DNA of 5,240 nt from Thermoplasmata archaeon. Its GTDB lineage: Archaea; Thermoplasmatota; Thermoplasmata; Thermoplasmatales; Thermoplasmataceae. The notes below the pieces were generated by a model. That model ran no database searches and was not told the DNA's origin. It saw nothing but the letters and a program-made list of their open reading frames with translations. This document shows positions 1-4,834 of this stretch, piece by piece. Position 1 is the stretch's first letter. Every line of letters starts with the position of its first letter. The DNA is taken from positions 1 to 5,240 of the forward strand of contig JAJZYV010000164.1 of NCBI GenBank assembly GCA_021797955.1, written 5' to 3'. A program made the position numbers and the translations under genes.

Positions 1-418
1 GTACATCCGCATGCTTGCTTGAATAATTACATATCACAATATGATCTTTCATTTTAGTTCTCACCTGACCCAAACGCTTCAATAATTTTGCGTCAATAAT
101 TTCTGCACCTATTGATACAAGAAGGAGGCTGAAGCTCCCCACTCCAAATATCATGATGAATATACCATTGATTTTTCCTTCTGCCCCAACAATGGCAACA
201 TCACCATATCCGACTGTTGTTACAGTTTGCATTGTCCACCAGACAGAGTTGAGAATTGAATGAATGCCTGAACTGGGGATGGGATTTTCGATTAAGTATT
301 CGGAAATAACACTGTATATCAAAATAGAAATGGCTACTAGAATGGTTTTGCCGAGGTTGTGTTTAAGAATTGCCTTCAATTTGTAAAGTAAAGACTGAAC
401 GTCTGCCAATATATCCAT
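1..418 (-). CDS. MthK-like potassium channel with RCK domain, C-terminus beyond the left edge
   Basis: Partial gene: 139 N-terminal residues are visible and the frame is open at the window edge. It predicts a cytoplasmic-membrane potassium channel subunit. A short N-terminal amphipathic stretch (1-22) leads into a first membrane helix at about 24-43, a pore helix at about 57-67, the selectivity filter T68-V-G-Y-G-D73 (bases 200-217), and a second helix at about 83-108 with glycines G92 and G94 suitable as a gating hinge. A linker leads to the first strand of an RCK/TrkA-N Rossmann domain (KDHIVIC, 124-130). The two-helix layout without a voltage sensor, and the loss of GxGxxG after the first RCK strand (NYSSK follows), recall MthK, the archaeal calcium-gated channel (family knowledge). 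The ligand cannot be judged because most of the RCK domain is missing. The ATG at 418 is the only sensible start. The gene lies 30 bases downstream of the cysteine-rich microprotein gene on the same strand, so they may be co-transcribed. Confidence 0.93.
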   Translation of the reverse strand, partial: MDILADVQSLLYKLKAILKHNLGKTILVAISILIYSVISEYLIENPIPSSGIHSILNSVWWTMQTVTTVGYGDVAIVGAEGKINGIFIMIFGVGSFSLLLVSIGAEIIDAKLLKRLGQVRTKMKDHIVICNYSSKHADV

Positions 419-431
419 ATTTAGGTAATAA

Positions 432-443
432 TTATAATATTTC
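432..443 (-). promoter_or_regulatory. Possible TATA box for the potassium channel gene
   Basis: Read on the minus strand, the 30-base gap between the microprotein stop and the channel ATG carries the AT-only stretch AAATATTATAAT, centred about 18-22 bases before the ATG. No Shine-Dalgarno is evident. It could be an archaeal TATA element giving a nearly leaderless channel transcript, but in AT-rich DNA such a match is weak evidence, and read-through from the upstream gene is equally possible. Confidence 0.3.
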
Positions 444-448
444 TCATC

Positions 449-568
449 TTAGAAGCCTTGGCAGCAGTCAAGCATAACTAAGTGACCACAGATAGGGCAA
501 GCTTGTTGATGTCTGAACTCATAGCACATCTGACAATTGCAGGGTTCATCAAAACATTCCTCGCACAT
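449..568 (-). CDS. 39-residue cysteine-rich microprotein, probable zinc-binding
   Basis: A short open frame of 39 codons plus TAA. It encodes nine cysteines (2, 5, 10, 12, 15, 24, 27, 35, 36) and two histidines (20, 29). The spacing is that of metal knuckles: C2-E-E-C5, C12-Q-M-C15, C24-P-I-C27-G-H29 and a C35-C36 pair near the end. CPICGH is a classic zinc-ribbon half-site, so one or two structural zinc ions are likely; an iron-sulfur or redox role cannot be excluded. It is cytoplasmic, with no signal or membrane segment. Cysteine is about 23 percent of residues, which is very unlikely in a random AT-rich frame. A TATA-like box lies 24 bases upstream of the ATG, as expected for a leaderless transcript. 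It precedes the potassium channel gene on the same strand by 30 bases and diverges from the permease-like gene. I do not recognise a named family; a regulator or metal-buffering role would be speculation. Confidence 0.78.
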   Translation of the reverse strand: MCEECFDEPCNCQMCYEFRHQQACPICGHLVMLDCCQGF

Positions 569-588
569 GCTAATCAATTTCTAATCTG

Positions 589-596
589 TTAATAAA
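589..596 (-). promoter_or_regulatory. TATA box for the cysteine-rich microprotein gene
   Basis: The minus-strand octamer TTTATTAA is centred about 24-25 bases upstream of the microprotein ATG (568) and is preceded by purine-rich GGAAACAAA, which fits an archaeal BRE plus TATA arrangement. The spacing puts the transcription start at or beside the ATG, so the mRNA would be leaderless. Together with the box at 628-636, this makes 569-655 a compact divergent promoter region. Confidence 0.5.
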
Positions 597-627
597 TTTG
601 TTTCCTTTTTGCAGAATTAATGTAAGA

Positions 628-636
628 TTTTAATAA
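628..636 (+). promoter_or_regulatory. TATA box for the seven-helix permease-like gene
   Basis: TTTTAATAA on the plus strand is centred 24 bases before the GTG at 656. This spacing is the archaeal TATA-to-start distance for a leaderless transcript and supports GTG 656 over the in-frame TTG at 671 or ATG at 692. No Shine-Dalgarno precedes the GTG. Confidence 0.5.
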
Positions 637-655
637 CATATCTAATTCACGATGT

Positions 656-1345
656 GTGATTAATTTCGATTTGGCAATTTTTCTTGCTGCAATGGGAATA
701 ATACTGCTTGAAATGTCAGAAGCCTCAGCTATTTCAATGACACTTTCCGTGGAGTCCAAATCAAACGTCCCGTTGCTTGCAGCTTCCCTCGGCGTAATAG
801 TTGTGCTTATACCCACCTCAATTGTTGGTTCGGCCATTTCACTTCTTCCAATTTTATACGTTAGACTGGTGTCCGCGACACTCCTCTTATATTTCGCCCA
901 AAGACTGGCAAAAAGTGCAAAGAGATCTATGAAATGGCAACATATGAAGAGCTTTCCAAAGTCTCATAAGGAGGAAAAAACGGATACTGGGATAGTTCTC
1001 ACAGCATTCACTGCAGGAGTAATAGAGGCATTTGAGGCTGCTATAGTTCTTGTGGGACTGTACCCTCAAGGATATGATTCCACTCTCATAGGGATAGTTG
1101 TTGGTGTTGTGCTTGTTATCGTGTTTTCCATAGTGCTAAGATCTCAAATAAGAAAGGTAAAGCAGGCAATCATGAAGGTTGTGGTATCTTCTTTGCTTTT
1201 GGCGTTTTCAGCCTTTTGGTATATAGAGTGTGTAAAGGTGATCAGTGATCTTTTATTGATCCCGCTTTTTATGTTTTTCTTTGCTCTGGTTTATCTGTAT
1301 TCTACCTATGGATTAAAGGATATGAAAACAGAGACACCAAATTAA
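656..1345 (+). CDS. Seven-helix membrane protein with duplicated E-x-x-E motif, FTR1-like
   Basis: A 229-residue integral membrane protein starting at GTG. Predicted helices lie at about 4-30, 40-58, 61-82, 112-136, 143-163, 172-193 and 197-217, with a strongly basic loop (83-108, rich in K, R and H) that should face the cytoplasm. The protein looks like an internal duplication: helix 1 has L-E19-M-S-E22-A and helix 4 has I-E124-A-F-E127-A-A, about 105 residues apart. Seven helices with R-E-x-x-E motifs in helices 1 and 4 is the layout of the FTR1/EfeU iron permeases (family knowledge). Here the arginine is replaced by L or I, so a divergent iron or other divalent-metal transporter is an inference. 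Relatives of the UPF0016/TerC/LysE type, which also have repeated acidic motifs, are the alternative. The gene diverges from the microprotein gene and ends one base from the convergent LSm-like gene. No partner oxidase, cupredoxin or ferritin gene is visible. Confidence 0.85.
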   Translation: MINFDLAIFLAAMGIILLEMSEASAISMTLSVESKSNVPLLAASLGVIVVLIPTSIVGSAISLLPILYVRLVSATLLLYFAQRLAKSAKRSMKWQHMKSFPKSHKEEKTDTGIVLTAFTAGVIEAFEAAIVLVGLYPQGYDSTLIGIVVGVVLVIVFSIVLRSQIRKVKQAIMKVVVSSLLLAFSAFWYIECVKVISDLLLIPLFMFFFALVYLYSTYGLKDMKTETPN

Positions 1346-1346
1346 A

Positions 1347-1838
1347 CTATCTTATTCCAAAAAACACGATTATAACTATAACTGCCACTATGGATACTCC
1401 GGAAAGAAAAGTGGCAAGTCTATGCCTTCCACTGAACATTGCAAGGAATGAACCAAGAATGCCCACTATGATTACGGGTGAGGCAATTGCTGCGGTTACA
1501 CCCTTCTGTATTCCATAATTTGGAATTTGTTTTATGAAATAGTATGATAGATATGTTACCAGTGAACCGATAAACAACATTGTGATTGAGAATATTAAAA
1601 CTGGAGAAGTTTGAGCTCTCTGATCTATTTTCTCCTTTTTTAATTCTTCCTGCCTGTCTTCCTCTGTTACCTCCCTAATTTGTTCTAAGTATCTCCATGG
1701 AATGAAAACCTTGCTGTCCCTGTATGCGACCATGACACCCATATCATCATAACTGAGGAGAGTACATACCATTCTGGACATGTTTCCCTCGTAAACCACT
1801 GTAACATTGCTATTTAAAAAGGTTTCTATAGCCAACAT
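1347..1838 (-). CDS. Membrane-anchored protein with N-terminal LSm/SH3-like domain and three membrane helices
   Basis: A 163-residue protein of unknown function. Residues 6-55 look like a small beta barrel of Sm/LSm type. Alternating hydrophobics in N11-V-T-V-V-Y-E-G, then C25-T-L-L-S-Y-D-D-M-G-V-M-V match the Sm1 pattern (strand, turn, G/C-x-L-x-x-Y/F-D, then a hydrophobic strand), and K43-V-F-I-P-W-R-Y-L-E-Q-I resembles the closing I-P-x-x-x-I strand. A charged segment (56-74, rich in E, K, D and R) links to three membrane helices at about 79-102, 113-136 and 141-161. The soluble domain should be cytoplasmic. Whether it binds RNA, protein or nothing cannot be told, and an SH3-like rather than true LSm fold is possible. 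It is the third minus-strand gene after nrdJ and the 102-residue gene, with a 44-base gap holding a possible promoter. Its stop is one base from the end of the opposite-strand permease-like gene. Confidence 0.82.
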   Translation of the reverse strand: MLAIETFLNSNVTVVYEGNMSRMVCTLLSYDDMGVMVAYRDSKVFIPWRYLEQIREVTEEDRQEELKKEKIDQRAQTSPVLIFSITMLFIGSLVTYLSYYFIKQIPNYGIQKGVTAAIASPVIIVGILGSFLAMFSGRHRLATFLSGVSIVAVIVIIVFFGIR

Positions 1839-1855
1839 ACTTATATTTTTATGAG

Positions 1856-1863
1856 TATATTAA
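1856..1863 (-). promoter_or_regulatory. Possible TATA box for the LSm-like membrane protein gene
   Basis: On the minus strand TTAATATA is centred about 21-22 bases before the ATG at 1838. There is no Shine-Dalgarno between it and the start, and a second AT-rich run (AAAAATATAAG) lies directly against the ATG, too close to act as its TATA box. It suggests that this gene can be transcribed separately from the nrdJ pair, although no T-rich terminator is seen after the 102-residue gene, so read-through is also possible. Confidence 0.4.
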
Positions 1864-1882
1864 GTCTTTCTTTCCATGGTTG

Positions 1883-2191
1883 TTATCCCTGTTGCTTTGG
1901 TGAGTAATGGTTCTTAATCCAGGCTATCAGTTTATTCATCACATCCTCAAAGTGGATTCCAAGGGAGTTCATATCAGGTATTTTACTTTCAAGAAGGAGT
2001 TTCTTTGTTTCCGTATAAATTTCTTCCATGTTCAAATTTCCGGCATATTCCCATAACTCTGTCAGGAAAAAATTTTTAATGGAAAGGCTGAGAAAAAATT
2101 CAGATGAAATCTCATCTTTCGCCCTAATATCACCGGAGAAAGCTGTAAATTTCCTGGATATAACTTCCTCTTTTATTTCCTGGATTCCCAC
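1883..2191 (-). CDS. Uncharacterised 102-residue protein translationally coupled to nrdJ
   Basis: I do not recognise this family. The product is soluble and mostly helical by composition, with no cysteine, no signal peptide and no membrane segment. It has an amphipathic N-terminal part (2-30), a hydrophobic helix-like run around F34-F42 and W47, an acidic helix at about 55-68, and a C-terminal helix carrying F81 to W91 before a basic-polar tail. The start is GTG: its G is also the last base of the nrdJ TAG stop, so the two frames overlap by one base, which is typical of translational coupling and fixes the start well. Partial Shine-Dalgarno-like GGAAAGTG lies about 12 bases upstream. Co-transcription with nrdJ suggests a role linked to the reductase, such as regulation, assembly or supply of its reductant or cofactor, but nothing in the sequence shows which. 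The opposite-strand frame here is a shadow. Confidence 0.75.
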   Translation of the reverse strand: MGIQEIKEEVISRKFTAFSGDIRAKDEISSEFFLSLSIKNFFLTELWEYAGNLNMEEIYTETKKLLLESKIPDMNSLGIHFEDVMNKLIAWIKNHYSPKQQG

Positions 2192-4533
2192 TACTTATCG
2201 CACTTTCCGTCAGGACAAGCAGGATCGAATGTGGCTTCAAGCTTTAGGAACTGGGCGTCAACAGTTCTCTTTCTTTCTTTACTCTCTGTAGTCATCTTTT
2301 CAATGACTGCGATTTTCTCCTTAACTTCTTCCTTGGCCTTTGTCTTTGTTGTTCCAGAGTAAAGAACTTGTTCTGTTTTGCTTCTGTCTCTGTAAACTGT
2401 TATTCCCTTGCAATGAAGGTCCTTGGCAAGCCTGTAGGCCTTTCCTATGTCATCAGGAGTTGCATCATGCGGTAGATTGATAGTTTTCGATACTCCAGAG
2501 TCACAGTATTTCTGGAATGTGGCCTGCATCAGCACGTGCCATTCAGGATCAATTTCATGGGCTGTCCTGAATAGTCTCTTCAGATCCTCCGGGAGGCTTG
2601 TGTTGGTTAAATTACCGGTAACTGCAACTTCCTGCATCAACTTCTCGGAATACAGGTTTCTTTTCTTTGTTATCTCCTCAAATAATGGATTAACTTCGAT
2701 TAACTCCTGGCCATTAAGCACATGTCTCATGAATGCTATGGCAAACAGGGGCTCTATGGAGGAGGAACACCCAGCTATTATGGAGATTGTTCCTGTAGGT
2801 GCGATCGTTGTTGTTGTGGAGTTCCTCATCATCACATTTTCCGATTCGTAGGCAGAGCCATACCATCCAGGGAAAACCCCTCTATCTATTGCTAATTTGC
2901 TTGATGCTATATGAGATTCCTTGTCCAGGAAGTTCATAACATCCTCTGCAATTCTTAGGGCACTTTCACTGTCGTATGGAATTCCAAGAATTATCAGCAT
3001 GTCGGCGAATCCCATTATTCCTAGGCCAATCTTTCTTGTCTTTCTTGTCATTTCCTTTATTTCTTTAACTGGGAAATTGTTTGCATCAACCACATTGTCC
3101 AAAAACCTTGTGGAGGTGTGTATTACTTTTCTAAGTTTGTCCCACTGGATCTCTCCATTTGAAACGAATTTCGCCAGGTTGATGGATCCGAGATTGCATG
3201 ACTCGTAGGGCATCAATGGTTGTTCTCCACATGGATTTGTAGCTTCTATGTCTGCAATGTTTTTAACTGGATTGTCTCTATTAATTTCGTCCAAAAATAT
3301 TAGACCGGGATCGGCAGTCTTCCATGCATGTGTTATAATTGAGTCCCACATTGTTCTGGCCTTTATCCTTGAAACTAATTTACCTGTGTTTGGATTTCTC
3401 AGATCAATATACCCGTCACTGTCTAGTTTTTCAAAGAACTCATCTTCCATTCCCACGGATATGTTGAAATTTCTCAGGATTGTGTTTTCAGAATCTTTGC
3501 TGGTAATGAACTCCATGATGTCGGGGTGGTTGTATTTAAGAATGCCCATATTGGCTCCTCTTCTCTTTCCGCCCTGCTTTATTACTTCAGTTGTTGTGTC
3601 AAATATCTTCATGAAAGACACTGGACCTGACGCAACACCCTTTGTCGAGCCCACGATATCATCCTTGTTTCTGAGTCTTGAAAATGAGAATCCCGTTCCG
3701 CCTCCGGATTTGTGTATTTCAGCAGTGTGCTTTACAGCTTCAAAAATTTCTCCTATGCTGTCTGCTACCGGCAAAACGAAGCATGCAGATAGTTGACCCA
3801 GCCTTGCTCCTGCATTCATCATCGTGGGTGAATTTGGCACATATTCCAGACTTTTCATCATTTCGTGGAAATCTTCTATAGTTTTTTCCGCCCTTGTTGG
3901 CTTCGTATAGATAAAATCCATGAATTGGCCAAATGTTCCCTTTAAAACGCCTTCCAATTCAAGCTCCTTAAAGCCTCTTTCAAGTACTTCGATCTGAGTG
4001 TTAAGAAGGTTTGATAATTTCTTTCCATCTTCCATTAAATTTCCTGTTTTTTGATAATTTGCATAATCATATAGGGCGTCTATTATCCCGACGTGATTTG
4101 CTACCCTCCAGAACATCTGATCTGGTGTTTCTATGATTTTTCCTTCCTCGTCCTTTAATAGATACCTGGCCTCAAGAACCTTGACGGCGTTCAGCGTTAA
4201 CTTGAGATCGTCCTTAACGCCGAGTCTTTCTTTTTCCTCCCTTATGTACCTTCTTTTTTCTCTGTATAGAATGTATGCCTTTGCTACCTCGTTGAATCTT
4301 TTTCCGTTTAATTCTGTCTCCATTAAAACTGACTCTACCTTATCCTGAATGTTTTCGACAGTGGGAATGTTTTTAGATTGTGAGAAACTGTCAACGACCT
4401 TTTGAGCCAGAATTTCTGCTTCCTGCATGTTCCCATACTTAAGAGATAACATTGCTTTGTAGATTGCCCTCGATATCTTTGTCTGGTCGAATGGCACAGT
4501 TTTGCCATCCCTCTTTTTGATTGATTTAATCAT
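2191..4533 (-). CDS. nrdJ: Ribonucleoside-diphosphate/triphosphate reductase, adenosylcobalamin-dependent (class II)
   Basis: This cytoplasmic enzyme reduces ribonucleotides to deoxyribonucleotides for DNA synthesis, using adenosylcobalamin to make a thiyl radical (family knowledge). Numbering is from ATG 4533 (780 residues). An ATP-cone allosteric domain at about 1-95 opens with I-K-K-R-D-G. The ten-stranded barrel follows, with NSPTMMNAG (234-242), redox cysteine C251 in QLSACFVLPV, GGGTGFSFSR (277-286), RRGANMG (324-330), the active-site N433-P-C435-G-E437 holding the radical cysteine, ESCNLGSINL (444-453), the phosphate-binding PTGTIS (579-584), and SKTINLP plus CKGITVYRDRSK (682-719). 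The lysine/glutamate-rich tail (about 730-757) ends with the re-reducing pair C773-P-D-G-K-C778. No intein, frameshift or missing catalytic residue is seen. An upstream in-frame ATG at 4563 would add ten residues. I prefer 4533 because the domain's usual N-terminus begins there and a TATATA box sits 24 bases before it. No separate small subunit (NrdB) is present, as expected for class II. Confidence 0.97.
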   Translation of the reverse strand: MIKSIKKRDGKTVPFDQTKISRAIYKAMLSLKYGNMQEAEILAQKVVDSFSQSKNIPTVENIQDKVESVLMETELNGKRFNEVAKAYILYREKRRYIREEKERLGVKDDLKLTLNAVKVLEARYLLKDEEGKIIETPDQMFWRVANHVGIIDALYDYANYQKTGNLMEDGKKLSNLLNTQIEVLERGFKELELEGVLKGTFGQFMDFIYTKPTRAEKTIEDFHEMMKSLEYVPNSPTMMNAGARLGQLSACFVLPVADSIGEIFEAVKHTAEIHKSGGGTGFSFSRLRNKDDIVGSTKGVASGPVSFMKIFDTTTEVIKQGGKRRGANMGILKYNHPDIMEFITSKDSENTILRNFNISVGMEDEFFEKLDSDGYIDLRNPNTGKLVSRIKARTMWDSIITHAWKTADPGLIFLDEINRDNPVKNIADIEATNPCGEQPLMPYESCNLGSINLAKFVSNGEIQWDKLRKVIHTSTRFLDNVVDANNFPVKEIKEMTRKTRKIGLGIMGFADMLIILGIPYDSESALRIAEDVMNFLDKESHIASSKLAIDRGVFPGWYGSAYESENVMMRNSTTTTIAPTGTISIIAGCSSSIEPLFAIAFMRHVLNGQELIEVNPLFEEITKKRNLYSEKLMQEVAVTGNLTNTSLPEDLKRLFRTAHEIDPEWHVLMQATFQKYCDSGVSKTINLPHDATPDDIGKAYRLAKDLHCKGITVYRDRSKTEQVLYSGTTKTKAKEEVKEKIAVIEKMTTESKERKRTVDAQFLKLEATFDPACPDGKCDK

Positions 4534-4553
4534 GTTGTACAATGTATGACTGC

Positions 4554-4560
4554 TATATAT
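4554..4560 (-). promoter_or_regulatory. TATA box for nrdJ supporting the ATG at 4533
   Basis: ATATATA on the minus strand is the best TATA match in the window and is centred 24 bases before ATG 4533, predicting a leaderless nrdJ mRNA. It would lie inside the coding region if the ATG at 4563 were the start. That argues for the shorter, 780-residue protein. Confidence 0.5.
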
Positions 4561-4566
4561 CATTAT

Positions 4567-4594
4567 TTGATCTGATATTGATAATAAAATTGAT
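4567..4594. promoter_or_regulatory. AT-rich divergent nrdJ region with repeated TTGAT motif
   Basis: TTGAT occurs at 4567-4571, 4578-4582 and 4590-4594, with CTGAT at 4572-4576. The three TTGAT copies start 11 and 12 bases apart, close to one helical turn. They lie just upstream of the nrdJ TATA box (4554-4560) and span TAATAAAA (4582-4589), which on the plus strand could be a TATA box for the small helical gene. On the minus strand, TTTTATTA at 4589-4582 is centred about 22 bases before the alternative nrdJ ATG at 4563. An operator is possible but the base composition makes chance repeats likely. Confidence 0.25.
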
Positions 4595-4638
4595 TACAAA
4601 ATAAGATAGATTTTTGAGTGTGGTGGAAATTAACCCCT

Positions 4639-4806
4639 ATGCCTGTTATGGATAAACAGATGAGAATGAAACTCCAAGGTGAATTGGCATATATCAATGA
4701 AAGATTAGAGCAGATCAGACAAAACAGGGATCATCAAAGCATTAATGAGTATGAACTGGATCTGTGGATGAAGAAAAAGCAGGAAATAATGTCACAGCTA
4801 TATTAG
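4639..4806 (+). CDS. Small helical, probably coiled-coil protein of unknown function
   Basis: From ATG 4639 the product has 55 residues. It is lysine-, glutamate-, glutamine- and methionine-rich and appears to be two helices: about 4-30 (KLQGELAYINERLEQIRQ, with leucine/isoleucine at heptad-like spacing) and about 36-54, joined by the polar N-R-D-H-Q-S turn. This is the shape of a short antiparallel helical hairpin or dimerising coiled coil. There are no cysteines and no membrane segment. The start is uncertain: GTG at 4618 (62 residues, adding W-W-K), ATG 4639 and ATG 4648 are all in frame. A GGTGGA stretch at 4620-4625 is a weak Shine-Dalgarno, rather far from 4639. The gene diverges from nrdJ and converges on gcvT. 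Its length makes chance possible, but the tidy helical composition and its fit in the gap favour a real gene. No family is recognised. Confidence 0.6.
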   Translation: MPVMDKQMRMKLQGELAYINERLEQIRQNRDHQSINEYELDLWMKKKQEIMSQLY

Positions 4807-4818
4807 GGGGAGGGGGGG
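4806..4818 (+). repeat. G-rich low-complexity tract between convergent genes
   Basis: A run of five G, one A and seven G begins with the last base of the small gene's TAG stop and ends 17 bases before the gcvT stop. Such a run is striking in AT-rich DNA. Length changes here would not alter either protein, because the run starts at the third base of the stop codon. It may be a slippage-prone tract, a structure-forming element at the convergent ends, or a sequencing inaccuracy. Confidence 0.7.
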
Positions 4819-4834
4819 CTTCTTCCATTGGAAC

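Noticed and set aside
589..837. 82-codon minus-strand open frame
   Set aside because: It lies antisense to the start of the seven-helix membrane protein, whose hydrophobic pattern and promoter spacing are convincing, and it would run through the divergent promoter region. No motif or promoter supports it.
887..1069. 60-codon minus-strand frame with five cysteines
   Set aside because: It is fully antisense to the membrane protein gene. The cysteines do not form C-x2-C pairs and there is no start signal, unlike the 39-residue microprotein.
2028..2291. 87-codon plus-strand frame across the nrdJ end
   Set aside because: It is antisense to both nrdJ and the coupled 102-residue gene, with low-complexity F/S ending and no promoter.
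2447..4348. Several plus-strand open frames of 67-182 codons
   Set aside because: All are antisense shadows of nrdJ, rich in serine and leucine as expected from the complement of its codons.
4564..4638. Cobalamin riboswitch upstream of the B12-dependent nrdJ
   Set aside because: The region is too short, AT-only in long parts, and has no B12-box-like sequence or GC-rich stems; the predicted mRNA is leaderless.
4823..4833. TTCCA-T-TGGAA palindrome near the gcvT stop, as a terminator hairpin
   Set aside because: Five-base arms with a one-base centre cannot fold into a hairpin, and archaeal termination depends on T-runs, which are absent here.
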